From CAVPJW01 sp963705525 (GTDB lineage: Bacteria > Acidobacteriota > Vicinamibacteria > Vicinamibacterales > CAVPJW01), in contig CAVPJW010000006.1 of the NCBI GenBank assembly GCA_963705525.1, forward strand, positions 248,001 to 312,000: DNA of 64,000 bases. The letters are read 5' to 3'. This document shows positions 18,639 through 27,718 of the stretch, in pieces (position 1 is the stretch's first letter; every line of letters starts with the position of its first letter). The notes beneath the pieces are model-generated. The model did no database searches and was not told the origin of the DNA. It was given only the letters and a program-made list of their open reading frames with translations. The position numbers were made by a program, and so were the translations under genes.

Positions 18639-19863
18639 GTGGCGCACCTCCGTCGACTGACTGACGACTATCGTCGCGCGTGCCGCAGCGGCCTTCGGGC
18701 GCTGACAGCGGAAACAGTCGATCCATCACCTCGAGGAATCGCCGCGCAATCGCGTGCCAATCCCGATCGGCAACCGATGCTCTCGCGTGGCGGGACATCT
18801 CGGTGCGCAGCTGGCGATCTGATGCGAGGGCAGCGAGCTTCTTCGCCAGATCGTTCGGCTCGCGGTCGATGAACCAGCCATTGCGGCCGTCCAACAGGTA
18901 TTCCGAAACACCGCCGACTCGCGTCATCAGAATCGGCAGGCCGCATGCGAGCGCCTCTGGACCCACGAGCGGCGAGATGTCAAAGGAAGCCGGCATGACG
19001 AACACGTCGGCCGCCGCATAATACCGCTCGACGTCTGAACGGTGCCCGACATACCGGACACGATCACCGATGTCACTGAACTCGGCTTCGAAGTCGCGGC
19101 TGTCGTCGCCGCCCGCCACGATGAGATGGACGACGGTCCCCCGGTTCGCCAACAGCCGAAGTGCCTCGAGTACGACGCGCAGACCCTTCCGTTCGAATTC
19201 GTGGCCGACGAAGACCGCCACGAAGGCGTCTCCCAGGATCGAAAGCGCGTCCCTGACTTCGCGTCGAGCGCTTTCGGACGGCTGGAAACGCTCAAGGTCC
19301 ACACCGTTCGGGATCACGGTGATCCGATCTGCACTCGTGCCGTAGAGCCTGATCACTTCGTCCTTGTTCATCTCAGACAGCGCTATCAGATGACGATGAA
19401 CAGAACGACGGAACCTGATCGCATCGCGAGCGAGCACGAACGCGTGCAGCGGATTGCGCAAGAGCATCCGTGTCCGGGACGGGTGTTGCTTCAGGAAGCC
19501 CTTGTGCAGCGAACGCACGACGAACAAATCGCCATAGAGCGCATCCACATGACAAATGACGACCGTGCCACCCTCGGGCCGGCGCCCTCGAAACTTCCAC
19601 CACAGCACGGCCGATCCAACGGTGGAGAACACGACGATGTCCCGCCAGAAACGCAGGAGTCCCATGGCCGGGCCCGTAGATCTGCCCGCGTCGGCGTGGA
19701 ATCCCAGATTCTCGAGCGTGAAGCGTTCGCACGTGCATCCGAGCGAGATGAACGCGCGCTCCAGCTGGTATGCCGGGCCGCTGACGCCGAAGCCCGGGCC
19801 GATCGTCCGCGCGCATTGAACGATGTGGCGAGCTGCCGGAAGGGAAGCCGTGGAGAGCGCCAT
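18628..19863 (-). CDS. Glycosyltransferase family 4 (GT-B)
   Basis: A 411-aa GT-B glycosyltransferase on the opposite strand to its neighbours. The acceptor-side domain begins with GPGFGVSGPAYQLERAFISLG. The donor-side domain has ITVIPNGVDLERFQP, VFVGHEFERKGLRVVLEALR, and PASFDISPLVGPEALACGLP with the usual two acidic residues. The ORF extends to 20256, but that extension lies inside asnB on the other strand; the ATG at 19863 is the sensible start. Transcribed divergently from asnB, with 114 bases between. Confidence 0.84.
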   Translation of the reverse strand: MALSTASLPAARHIVQCARTIGPGFGVSGPAYQLERAFISLGCTCERFTLENLGFHADAGRSTGPAMGLLRFWRDIVVFSTVGSAVLWWKFRGRRPEGGTVVICHVDALYGDLFVVRSLHKGFLKQHPSRTRMLLRNPLHAFVLARDAIRFRRSVHRHLIALSEMNKDEVIRLYGTSADRITVIPNGVDLERFQPSESARREVRDALSILGDAFVAVFVGHEFERKGLRVVLEALRLLANRGTVVHLIVAGGDDSRDFEAEFSDIGDRVRYVGHRSDVERYYAAADVFVMPASFDISPLVGPEALACGLPILMTRVGGVSEYLLDGRNGWFIDREPNDLAKKLAALASDRQLRTEMSRHARASVADRDWHAIARRFLEVMDRLFPLSAPEGRCGTRDDSRQSVDGGAPLNR

Positions 19864-19977
19864 CGGAACTTGGGCAATGTGCGTGGGCGCGCGTTGCCTG
19901 AAAACGGGTCCTCTTATACCATGCCGTCCGGTCCTCCTCGATCCGCCCGCGCGTGGACCAATTGAGGCTGCAAGGAA

Positions 19978-21852
19978 ATGTGTGGGTTGGTCGGCAAGTT
20001 CGCGTTCAGCGACGACACCGTCGTCGAGCGCGACCTTCTCGAGCGGATGTCCCGAACGCTCGCCCATCGCGGCCCTGACGATGTGGGGTATTACGTCAAA
20101 GGCCGCGTCGGGTTCGGACACCGCAGGCTGTCCATCATCGATCTGGAAGCGGGTCACCAGCCCCTGGCCAACGAAGATCACTCGATCTGGGTGATGTTCA
20201 ATGGCGAGATCTACAACTACGTCGAGCTCCGTGAGGAGCTCGCTCGCCGTGGGCACCAGTTCCGTACGGCATCAGACACCGAAGTCATCGTTCACCTTTA
20301 CGAAGAGCGAGGAGAAGACTTCGTCCACGCCCTGCGCGGCATGTTCGCGATTGCCTTGTGGGACGAGAGGTTGGAGACTCTGATCCTCGTTCGGGATCGC
20401 CTTGGAAAGAAGCCGCTCTACTACAGCGACATCGGTGGAAAGGGGATCGTGTTCGGCTCTGAGCTCCAGGCCGTGGCGATCGATCCGCTTGTTGACCGTG
20501 AAATCGATCCGGAGGCGGTGGACGCGTTTCTCAGCTTGCAGTACATTCCCGCCCCTCTCAGCATCCTCAAGGCCGTCCGCAAGCTGCCGGCCGGCCATCT
20601 CCTGCGATGCACCTCGTGCGGCGTGACCATCCGTGAGTACTGGGATGCGCCGTTCGCCGACGAGCCGAGCGATCAAAACACACCATGGCGAGACGAGCTC
20701 ATCGGCCACCTGGCCGACTCCGTCCGCATCCGTCTCCGAAGCGACGTCCCTCTTGGCGCATTCCTGAGCGGAGGGATTGATTCGAGCGCCGTTGTGGCGG
20801 AAATGGCGCAACAGCTTCCGCGCCCCGTCGTCGCCTGCACCGCGACCTTTGATGACACCGAACACGACGAGCGTGAACACGCGCGCGCCGTTGCCAGGCA
20901 CCTCCAATGCGACTATCGCGAACAGGCCGTTCAACCGGAGGTCCGCGATTTGCCGACGCGCATCGTCGAGGCCTTTGACGAGCCCTTCGCCGATGCCGCC
21001 GCCATTCCGAACTATCTGCTTGCGCAGGCCGCGCGTCGGCACGTGAAAGTTGCCTTGACTGGCGACGGCGGTGACGAGCTCTTTGCAGGATACTGGCGGC
21101 ACTCACGCGAACGACTCGAGACCCGCCTCAGGAGCGCCCTGGGACCAGTGGCCACGACCATTGTGCCGGCCTTGGCGCCCTGGATTGCGCCGGCCGGCCG
21201 GCGCGCCGGTCTGGCGCGGCTCGGGATGCCGCGCGCTCAGGCCTATGCGTGGAAGCACTGCGGCGTCCTCTTCGACCCGACGCTCAAGAGCGGCCTCTAT
21301 TCCCACACCTTTGCGCGCACGTGTCGGGAATTCGATCCGTCAGAGCGGTTTCGACACTTTTACGATCGATGCCCCTCGATCGATCCCGTGAACAAGGCGC
21401 TGTACGTCGACCTCAAGACCTCTCTGGCAGATGGAATTCTCGTAAAGGTTGACCGCACGAGCATGGCGCATGGCCTGGAAATCCGTTCGCCACTTCTCGA
21501 TCACGAGATGGTCGAGTTTGCGATGCGCGTTCCCTCCGGGCTGAAGCTCCGGCGAAGACGTGGAAAGCATCTCCTGTCGCTGGCGATGGCCGATCGCCTG
21601 CCTCGACAAATTCTCGATCGACCGAAGCATGGGTTGACAACGCCTGTCGCACGATGGCTGAGATGTGAATGGCGCGAATCGGCAGAGGAGTGCCTGCTCG
21701 GCCGACGCGCGATCGAACGCGGCCTGTTCGAACGCGGCTTCGTCGAGGCCATGTGGAAAACGCATCTCTCCGGCAGCGATGTCTATGCGCAACACCTCTG
21801 GTCCCTCGTTGCGCTCGAGCTCTGGCTTCGTCGTCAGACAGCTCTTTCCTGA
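19978..21852 (+). CDS. asnB: Asparagine synthase (glutamine-hydrolysing)-type amidotransferase
   Basis: A 624-aa two-domain enzyme. Cys2 after the initiator Met is the nucleophile of the class II glutaminase domain (MCGLVGKF, with RGPDDVGYY and FNGEIYN). The synthetase domain has the pyrophosphate loop SGGIDSSAVVAEM at about residue 263-275 and GDGGDELFAGYW. AAGGA precedes the ATG. Located in a polysaccharide locus, it may amidate a uronic-acid sugar or another carboxylate rather than make free asparagine, as proposed for WbpS/XrtA-linked homologues; this is inference. It is followed with no gap by the GT39-like gene. Confidence 0.9.
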   Translation: MCGLVGKFAFSDDTVVERDLLERMSRTLAHRGPDDVGYYVKGRVGFGHRRLSIIDLEAGHQPLANEDHSIWVMFNGEIYNYVELREELARRGHQFRTASDTEVIVHLYEERGEDFVHALRGMFAIALWDERLETLILVRDRLGKKPLYYSDIGGKGIVFGSELQAVAIDPLVDREIDPEAVDAFLSLQYIPAPLSILKAVRKLPAGHLLRCTSCGVTIREYWDAPFADEPSDQNTPWRDELIGHLADSVRIRLRSDVPLGAFLSGGIDSSAVVAEMAQQLPRPVVACTATFDDTEHDEREHARAVARHLQCDYREQAVQPEVRDLPTRIVEAFDEPFADAAAIPNYLLAQAARRHVKVALTGDGGDELFAGYWRHSRERLETRLRSALGPVATTIVPALAPWIAPAGRRAGLARLGMPRAQAYAWKHCGVLFDPTLKSGLYSHTFARTCREFDPSERFRHFYDRCPSIDPVNKALYVDLKTSLADGILVKVDRTSMAHGLEIRSPLLDHEMVEFAMRVPSGLKLRRRRGKHLLSLAMADRLPRQILDRPKHGLTTPVARWLRCEWRESAEECLLGRRAIERGLFERGFVEAMWKTHLSGSDVYAQHLWSLVALELWLRRQTALS

Positions 21853-23469
21853 ATGACATCGAGGCTGTCGCGCATACTCGCACCGGGAGTCGCTGGGTAT
21901 GCGATTGCCAGCGCGGCCGCACTCGCCGTCGCCTGGGCCGCTTTCCATTGGGGGACACGGACGGCCGGTGGTGCCGATTCGTACGGCTACGTCAGTCAAG
22001 CCTCTCTCTGGCTTCAGGGAAGCCTGATCGTTGATCAGCCGATCGCGCGTACGGTGCCCTGGCCGAATGCGGACTGGACCTTTGCCCCTCTTGGCTATCG
22101 CCCTGGACTCGAGCCCGGCACGATTGTGCCCGTGTACTCTTCGGGACTGCCCATCGCCATGGCGCTTCTGCAGGCTGTGGGCGGGCCGTCCGCCGTCTAC
22201 CTCGTCGTGCCTCTTCTCGGTGCCATCCTGGTGCTCGCGAGTGCGAGCATGGCGATACGCATGTCGGCGCCGGTCGGCGGGGCGGTGGCAGCCTTGCTCG
22301 TTGCCTCGAGTCCGATCGTGTTGTCCTCGGTGATGTGGCCGATGAGCGACGTGCCGGCTGCAGCATGGTGGGCGCTTGCACTGGCGCTCGCGCCCGCTGT
22401 GAGCCTCGCATCGGCGATTGGCTCGGGCGTCGCGATCGCGATGGCGATTCTGACTCGTCCCAATCTCTTCGGCCTGGCGCTGGCTCCGATGCTCTACCTT
22501 GCCTGGAGGTGCTTGAGTTCCACACATCGGAAGCGGGACGCGATGAGGTTCGTCGTCGTCGCGATGCTGACGATTCTGGCGTGTCTGGCCGTTGCGCTGA
22601 TTCACACGAAACTCTACGGCTCTCCGTTCATATCCGGTTACGGCGGCGTCGCTGAGGTCTTCTCCGTTTCGAACGCCCCGGCGAACACGGCAGGGTTTCT
22701 TATGCGCCCGCTCAGGTATGAGCCGTTCCTGGCCGTGCTGGGGCTGATCGGCGCGGTCCTGCTGCTGGGCCCCGGCAATCCGCCCGGCGTGCGATCCATG
22801 AGCCGGCTTGCGGCCGGTGCGACTGCCCTGGTGTTGGGTTCCTATGCTTTCTATCTTTCGTCCCCGGACTGGTGGTACCTGAGGTTCCTGCTTCCTGCTT
22901 ATCCGGCCGTTGCCGCTCTTGCCGGAGCGGGCGCGACCAGACTCGCGCGCACCGTAGCCGAGCCGTTGCGAACGCTCGGGCTCGTCATGGTGTGCGGGCT
23001 CATCGTCACGTCGGGCGTCGGGCGTGCGCGCGAGCTGGGCGTATTTGGCGTGCGCGCGTCGGAATCGCGGTACCGGGCCGTCGCGTATTTCGTCGCGCGC
23101 GACCTGCCCGAGAACGCGGTCTTTTTTGCTTTTCAGGAGAGCGGCAGCCTGAGGCATTACGCCGGCAGAATGACGCTCCGATTCGATCTGCTCAGGCCCG
23201 AGTACTTCGAGATTGCGATCACCAAGATGCGCGCTCGTGGGTACCGACCCTACTTCCTGGTGGAAGATCCCGAACTCGAGCTCTTCAAGACGCGGTTCCA
23301 GAACGCCAGCACCCTCGGGGCGCTTGACTGGCCGCCGGTCGCAGACCTGCGCGGCCACGTTCGCGTGCAGATCTTCGATCCTGCCGATCGGGGGAAGTGG
23401 CGGAGAGGAGAGCGCGTCCCCACCCAGCTCATCCCTCAGGCTGCGTTGACGCCCGACTCCAGGAACTAA
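21853..23469 (+). CDS. Polytopic membrane protein, GT39-like glycosyltransferase
   Basis: A 538-aa integral membrane protein with about ten hydrophobic helices and a soluble C-terminal domain of roughly 150 residues. The segment after helix 1, GGADSYGYVSQASLWLQGS, is the place where GT39/GT83-type polyprenyl-sugar transferases keep their catalytic acidic residue (here an Asp in GADSYGY). It starts immediately after the asnB stop codon, so the two are almost certainly cotranslated. Last gene of the polysaccharide locus. The specific sugar and acceptor are unknown. Confidence 0.75.
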   Translation: MTSRLSRILAPGVAGYAIASAAALAVAWAAFHWGTRTAGGADSYGYVSQASLWLQGSLIVDQPIARTVPWPNADWTFAPLGYRPGLEPGTIVPVYSSGLPIAMALLQAVGGPSAVYLVVPLLGAILVLASASMAIRMSAPVGGAVAALLVASSPIVLSSVMWPMSDVPAAAWWALALALAPAVSLASAIGSGVAIAMAILTRPNLFGLALAPMLYLAWRCLSSTHRKRDAMRFVVVAMLTILACLAVALIHTKLYGSPFISGYGGVAEVFSVSNAPANTAGFLMRPLRYEPFLAVLGLIGAVLLLGPGNPPGVRSMSRLAAGATALVLGSYAFYLSSPDWWYLRFLLPAYPAVAALAGAGATRLARTVAEPLRTLGLVMVCGLIVTSGVGRARELGVFGVRASESRYRAVAYFVARDLPENAVFFAFQESGSLRHYAGRMTLRFDLLRPEYFEIAITKMRARGYRPYFLVEDPELELFKTRFQNASTLGALDWPPVADLRGHVRVQIFDPADRGKWRRGERVPTQLIPQAALTPDSRN

Positions 23470-23492
23470 TCGGTCCGCAGCGGCTATACCCG

Positions 23493-23520
23493 TTGACAAT
23501 ATATCCACTATGGATATATT
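23493..23520 (+). promoter_or_regulatory. sigma-70 promoter overlapped by perfect 10-bp inverted-repeat operator
   Basis: TTGACA (23493-23498) and TATATT (23515-23520) are separated by 16 bases. The interval 23498-23520 is a perfect inverted repeat, AATATATCCA-CTA-TGGATATATT, covering the end of the -35 and the whole -10. A repressor bound here would block RNA polymerase. The ATG of padR starts seven bases after the -10, so transcription should begin at or next to the start codon. The obvious ligand is the PadR protein encoded immediately downstream (autorepression). Confidence 0.75.
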
Positions 23521-23526
23521 TGAGGC

Positions 23527-23886
23527 ATGAAACCTGACCCTTCGGCCGATTCGCTTCTGCCGCTGCCGCCGGCGACGTTCCATATCCTGCTGGCGCTTGC
23601 AGACGAAGATCGCCACGGCTACGCCATCATTCAGGACGTCGCCGCGCGGACGAACGGCGACGTCAAACTGAGCGCCGGCACGCTCTACCGCTCCATCCAG
23701 CGCATGCTCGAGCAGGGCCTGCTCGTGGAGGTTCGCGAACGCCCGGCCCCGGAGATGGACGACGAGCGACGCCGCTACTACCGCATTACGCCATTCGGCG
23801 CGGTCGTCGCGCGGGCCGAAGCCGGGCGTTTGTCGGCGCTCGTCAGGATGGCGCGTGCCAGCGGGTTTGTGCCGCGGAGGGCGTGA
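23527..23886 (+). CDS. PadR-family transcriptional regulator
   Basis: A 119-aa PadR winged-helix protein: ATFHILLALADEDRHGYAIIQ, the recognition segment LSAGTLYRSIQRMLEQGLL and the wing RRRYYRITPFGAVVARAEA. It probably represses its own promoter and the downstream ADOP gene through the inverted repeat that overlaps the -35/-10 region. The start codon lies six bases after the -10 hexamer, leaving no room for a leader; initiation is probably leaderless. The stop codon overlaps the permease start (TGATG), so the two genes are translationally coupled. Confidence 0.92.
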   Translation: MKPDPSADSLLPLPPATFHILLALADEDRHGYAIIQDVAARTNGDVKLSAGTLYRSIQRMLEQGLLVEVRERPAPEMDDERRRYYRITPFGAVVARAEAGRLSALVRMARASGFVPRRA

Positions 23887-26480
23887 TGCGGTTCTACAGG
23901 GCGCTCCTTTATCTTTATCCCGCGTCGTTCCGCGCGGAATACGGCGCCGAGATGTGCCGCATCGTGGCCGATCGATGCCGCGAAGCATCGGGTCCGTTCG
24001 GGCGGCTCATGGTGTGGCTGGATGTCGTCCGCGACACGGTGGTGAATGCCCTGAGGGTGCACTGGGACATCGGGCGGCAGGACATCCGCTACACGTCTCG
24101 CACTCTGGCGGGCTCACCGGGATTTGCCGCGACAGCGATCCTCGCCGCGTCGCTCGGGATCGGCGCGACGACGGCGGCCTTTTCTGTGACGGATCACGTG
24201 CTCTTTCGGCAGCTGCCATTTGCCGATGCCGATCGGCTGGTCAAACTCTGGCAGAGCTCACAAGGCTACCAGCGGATCGAATCATCGCCAGGGAACTATC
24301 GCGAGTGGACCCAGTGGCCGACGTCCTTCGACGGCATGGCGGCGTTCCATGCCATTTCGGTCAATCTCGTGGGACGCGGCGATCCGGAGCGTCTCGATGG
24401 CGCGGCGGTGACGGCCGGACTTTTTCCGCTGCTGGGTGTCAGCCCTGCCGTGGGTCGCACCTTTTCCACGTCCGACGACCGTCAGGGAGCGGAGGGCACG
24501 GTCATCCTGAGTCACTCGCTGTGGCAGGCCCACTTCGGTGGTGAACCCGGTGTTGTGGGGAGGAAGGTCACTATCGACGGCGAGCCGCGAGTGGTCATCG
24601 GCGTGATGCCGGCTGGCTTCTATTTTCCGACGCGTGAGGTCGAGATCTGGACACCCGAGCAGTTCGAAGAACAGGACTTCGTCGATCGCGACAACCATTA
24701 CCTCCAGGTCGTCGCGAAACTGAAGCGCGGCGTCTCGCTCGATCAGGCGCGAGCCGAAATGACTGTCGTGGCCGCCCGTCAGGAGCGGGAGTTTCCCAAG
24801 GACAACGCCCGCAAGGGGATCAACGTGCTTCGCCTCCGCGACGAGCTGTCGCCCCAGTCGAAGATGCTGGTGATGGCGCTCTTCGGCGCGGCTCTCTGCG
24901 TCCTCTTGATCGGATGCTCGAACCTGGCCAACCTGCTGCTGGCCCGCGCGCTCTTCCGGCGGCGGGAGCTCGCCGTCAGGACGGCGATTGGCGCAGGCCG
25001 TGAGCGACTGATTCGTCAGCTCCTCACAGAGAGCCTCCTGCTGGCAGTGTGCGGCGGCGTGCTTGGCGTATTGTTCGCGATCGTCGTCACGCCTCTGGCC
25101 GTCAGGCTGGTGCCGAATTCATTGCCCATCGCTGAGGCACCCACCGTCGACCTGCGCGTGCTGCTTTTCGCCCTGGTCATCACCGTGATCACGGGAGTCG
25201 GGTTCGGCGTGATCCCGGCCTTCAGGGCCTGTGGCGATGCCGATCCGCGCGGGCTGCGGGAGGGCGCTCGGGCCGGCATCGGCACGGGTAGGGAACGGTT
25301 GAGGTCGGGCCTGGTTCTCGCCGAGGTAACGATTTCTGTCGTCCTCCTCATCTCGGCCGGACTTCTCATTCGGGCCCTCTGGCGCCTGCAGTCAATCGAT
25401 CCCGGGTTCCGGAGCGAAGGCGTCCTGACACTCCGGACGAGCCTGCCCCTGCCAAAGTACGATCCGGTCGTCCGACGCGAGCAGTTCTACACGAGCGTGA
25501 TACGAGGCGTTCACCAATTGCCCGGCGTTTCGAGCGCGGCGTACATCAGCTTTCTGCCGATGGTGATGCGCGGCGGCATCTGGTCGGCCATCATGCCGGG
25601 CAAGCCGGAGGTTCCGGGCGAAGCCAACAACACGAGCCTTCGATTCGTGACACCCGGCTTCTTTGAGACGCTCGGCATCCCTATCCAAAGAGGGCGTGAC
25701 ATCAGCGACGCCGATACTGCGACATCGCCCTTTGTCGCCGTCGTCAGCGAATCGTTTGTCCGGAACTACCTCGCCGAAGCGGGTCAGGATCCTCTCGGTC
25801 GCCATTTCACCATCGCATTCGACGACCGCACGATCGTGGGCGTCGTTGCCGATGTTCGCGTGCGAGGTCTCGAGAGGGACAGCGAGCCGCAAGTCTACCT
25901 GCCGTTCCAGCAGGTCCGCGACGGTTGGCTGTCGTTCTACGTCCCGAAGGATCTGGCGATCAAGTCTTCCGGGGATCCTCGCCAGCTGGTGCCGGCCATT
26001 CGCGAGATCGTGGCGAAGGCCGATCCGGAACAGCCGATTTCGGACATCCGGCTCCTCTCGGACATTATCGCGAACGAGACCGCGCCGCGGTCGATCCAGG
26101 TGCGCGTCCTGATGGCGTTTGCCGCGGTGGCGCTGCTCCTCGCCGGTGTCGGGATTCACGGGTTGCTCGCGTTCACCGTGTCGAACCAGACGCAGGAGAT
26201 CGGCGTTCGCATCGCGCTCGGCGCTCAATCGCGCGACATTTTTGCGATGGTGGCGCGGCGCGGACTCTGGCTGTCTGGCATCGGCGTGGCGATCGGCGTT
26301 CTGGTCGCGTACGCCTCAGGCCGCGCCATGCAAGCCCTCCTGGCGGGTGTCAGCCCTGCGGATTCGGTGACCATCATCACCGCGGTCGTCATGTCGGTGA
26401 CCATGACGATGATCGGCAGCCTGGTGCCGGCGTTGCGCGCCGTGCGTGTCGATCCGCTGTCAGCGATTCGCGCCGAATAG
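23886..26480 (+). CDS. MacB/FtsX-like ABC permease, ADOP family, PadR-linked
   Basis: An 864-aa orphan permease with the second type of prefix (MRFYRALLYLYPASFRAEYG, about residues 1-60), then first helix about 85-105, periplasmic core, FtsX helices at about 335-450 (LIGCSNLANLLLARALF, RELAVRTAIGAGRERL), and the duplicated half with QEIGVRIALGAQSRDI near the C terminus. GTG 23883 is an alternative start; ATG 23886 overlaps the padR stop as TGATG. No ATPase gene is nearby. Expression is presumably released when PadR leaves its operator. Transported compound unknown. Confidence 0.9.
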   Translation: MRFYRALLYLYPASFRAEYGAEMCRIVADRCREASGPFGRLMVWLDVVRDTVVNALRVHWDIGRQDIRYTSRTLAGSPGFAATAILAASLGIGATTAAFSVTDHVLFRQLPFADADRLVKLWQSSQGYQRIESSPGNYREWTQWPTSFDGMAAFHAISVNLVGRGDPERLDGAAVTAGLFPLLGVSPAVGRTFSTSDDRQGAEGTVILSHSLWQAHFGGEPGVVGRKVTIDGEPRVVIGVMPAGFYFPTREVEIWTPEQFEEQDFVDRDNHYLQVVAKLKRGVSLDQARAEMTVVAARQEREFPKDNARKGINVLRLRDELSPQSKMLVMALFGAALCVLLIGCSNLANLLLARALFRRRELAVRTAIGAGRERLIRQLLTESLLLAVCGGVLGVLFAIVVTPLAVRLVPNSLPIAEAPTVDLRVLLFALVITVITGVGFGVIPAFRACGDADPRGLREGARAGIGTGRERLRSGLVLAEVTISVVLLISAGLLIRALWRLQSIDPGFRSEGVLTLRTSLPLPKYDPVVRREQFYTSVIRGVHQLPGVSSAAYISFLPMVMRGGIWSAIMPGKPEVPGEANNTSLRFVTPGFFETLGIPIQRGRDISDADTATSPFVAVVSESFVRNYLAEAGQDPLGRHFTIAFDDRTIVGVVADVRVRGLERDSEPQVYLPFQQVRDGWLSFYVPKDLAIKSSGDPRQLVPAIREIVAKADPEQPISDIRLLSDIIANETAPRSIQVRVLMAFAAVALLLAGVGIHGLLAFTVSNQTQEIGVRIALGAQSRDIFAMVARRGLWLSGIGVAIGVLVAYASGRAMQALLAGVSPADSVTIITAVVMSVTMTMIGSLVPALRAVRVDPLSAIRAE

Positions 26481-26686
26481 CGTCGACCGCTGGGTCGTCT
26501 TCCGCGCGATGCGCTTCAACCCGGCGTGTCCACGAACAGGGACCGACGCCGCATGCCGTGCGTCTCCGTCGCTGGACGTGCGATGATCCGCGAGCGCTCT
26601 TCGCCCGAAATCCTCAATAATGCAGGCGGCCGCGCATGGCAAGGATGTTGCTCGACATCTTGAGGGGAAGTGTGGAGGGTAAGACC

Positions 26687-27412
26687 ATGACTCTGACAAG
26701 GATGGCCATCTCGTTTGCCGCCGTCGCCGCGATGGGTCTGACGATCGATGCCGGTCTCGTGTCAGCTCAGCCTCGACATCAGAGCTCCGCTGTGTCGCAG
26801 GGGCGGCCCGTGCCGCGTTCTGGGCCGAGTGTTGTTGCTCCTTCAGTCCGTCGCGGGCCGTCGCGTGTCATCGTGACGGGGCCGCGGTCGCATGGCCCTC
26901 GTGTCGGGCACGGTTCACCGTATGTCCGGCGCCCCTACTATGGCCAGAGTGGCGGGTTCTACGGATATGGCAGTGGGTTCATTGGGTATCGCCCTGGTTT
27001 CAGCTTCGGCTTCTCGTATGGCTATCCACGCTACGGCTATGCCTACCGTCGTCCGTACTATCCGGCCTATCGATATCCGTACTACGGTTACTATGGGTCG
27101 TATGGATATCCGGGCTACTACGGGTCGCCGGGGTACTACGCCTACCCGGGGTATGGTGCGCCGGCGCCTGAGGCGCCCTATGGCAGCCTTCGGCTGCGCG
27201 TGCGTCCGGAAAACGCGGCAGTCTACGTCGATGGGTACTACGTCGGCCTGGTGGACGATTTCGACGGCTCGTTTCAGCGTTTGCAGCTGGAGCCTGGCGT
27301 GCACCGAATCGAGATCAGCGCTCCCGGCTACCAGACCGAAGCGTTCGACGTGAAGGCGGAGCCTGGCAGAACGATCGACTGGCGCGGCGACCTGCGTCCG
27401 GGACAGCCCTGA
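26687..27412 (+). CDS. Secreted Tyr/Gly-rich protein with C-terminal PEGA domain
   Basis: A 241-aa exported protein. A signal peptide covers about residues 1-27 (RMAISFAAVAAMGLTID, cleavage near VSAQP). Residues about 85-165 are a low-complexity Tyr/Gly/Pro region with repeated PYYG-, GYPGYYGSPGYY- and YRYPYYG-like units. The C terminus (about 168-241) is a PEGA-type beta domain: LRLRVRPENAAVYVDGYYVG and LEPGVHRIEISAPGYQTE. I chose the ATG at 26687 because GGAGGG lies seven bases upstream and the signal peptide begins there; an in-frame ATG at 26636 is less likely. Probably a cell-envelope or surface protein; exact role unknown. Confidence 0.78.
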   Translation: MTLTRMAISFAAVAAMGLTIDAGLVSAQPRHQSSAVSQGRPVPRSGPSVVAPSVRRGPSRVIVTGPRSHGPRVGHGSPYVRRPYYGQSGGFYGYGSGFIGYRPGFSFGFSYGYPRYGYAYRRPYYPAYRYPYYGYYGSYGYPGYYGSPGYYAYPGYGAPAPEAPYGSLRLRVRPENAAVYVDGYYVGLVDDFDGSFQRLQLEPGVHRIEISAPGYQTEAFDVKAEPGRTIDWRGDLRPGQP

Positions 27413-27430
27413 ACGAGCATCACCGCCGAC

Positions 27431-27718
27431 TCATTTCAGAAGTGCGTTGACGATATCGGACCACTCGGCCTCGAGTGATCCGCTGGCGACTGGCTTGCGC
27501 GCGCGCCGGTACCAGTAGGCGGCGTTCCCTTCGTCGCCCTCCTTTCGGTGCAGGTACGCGTGGACCCATGCGCCGATTTCGTCGTCAATGTCCTGCGCCA
27601 CGCGATGGGCTTCGTCCCACTCGCCTCGTCCGTCGTGCCACAGCGCGAGCAGCGCGGCCGTCAGCCCCGGCGGCGGCGGTCCCGTCGTCACCGTCTGTTG
27701 AAACTCTTCGAACGTCAT
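27431..27718 (-). CDS. Small conserved protein of unknown function
   Basis: A 95-aa acidic, helical protein (FEEFQQTVTTGPPPPGLTAAL; WYRRARKPVASGSLEAEW). It resembles a widespread uncharacterised family of about 95-110 aa that looks like a half-TPR unit (tryptophan- and alanine-rich, HAYLHRKEGDEGNAAYWYRR). It starts by an ATGA overlap with the stop of the sigma-54 activator gene and is therefore the last gene of that operon. No enzymatic motif is visible. It may bind the activator or the protease, but nothing in its sequence proves this. Confidence 0.75.
   Translation of the reverse strand: MTFEEFQQTVTTGPPPPGLTAALLALWHDGRGEWDEAHRVAQDIDDEIGAWVHAYLHRKEGDEGNAAYWYRRARKPVASGSLEAEWSDIVNALLK

Noticed and set aside
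21340..23988. Minus-strand open frame of 882 codons across asnB and the GT39-like gene
   Set aside because: Arg/His/Gln-rich antisense frame typical of high-GC DNA, overlapping two well-supported genes.
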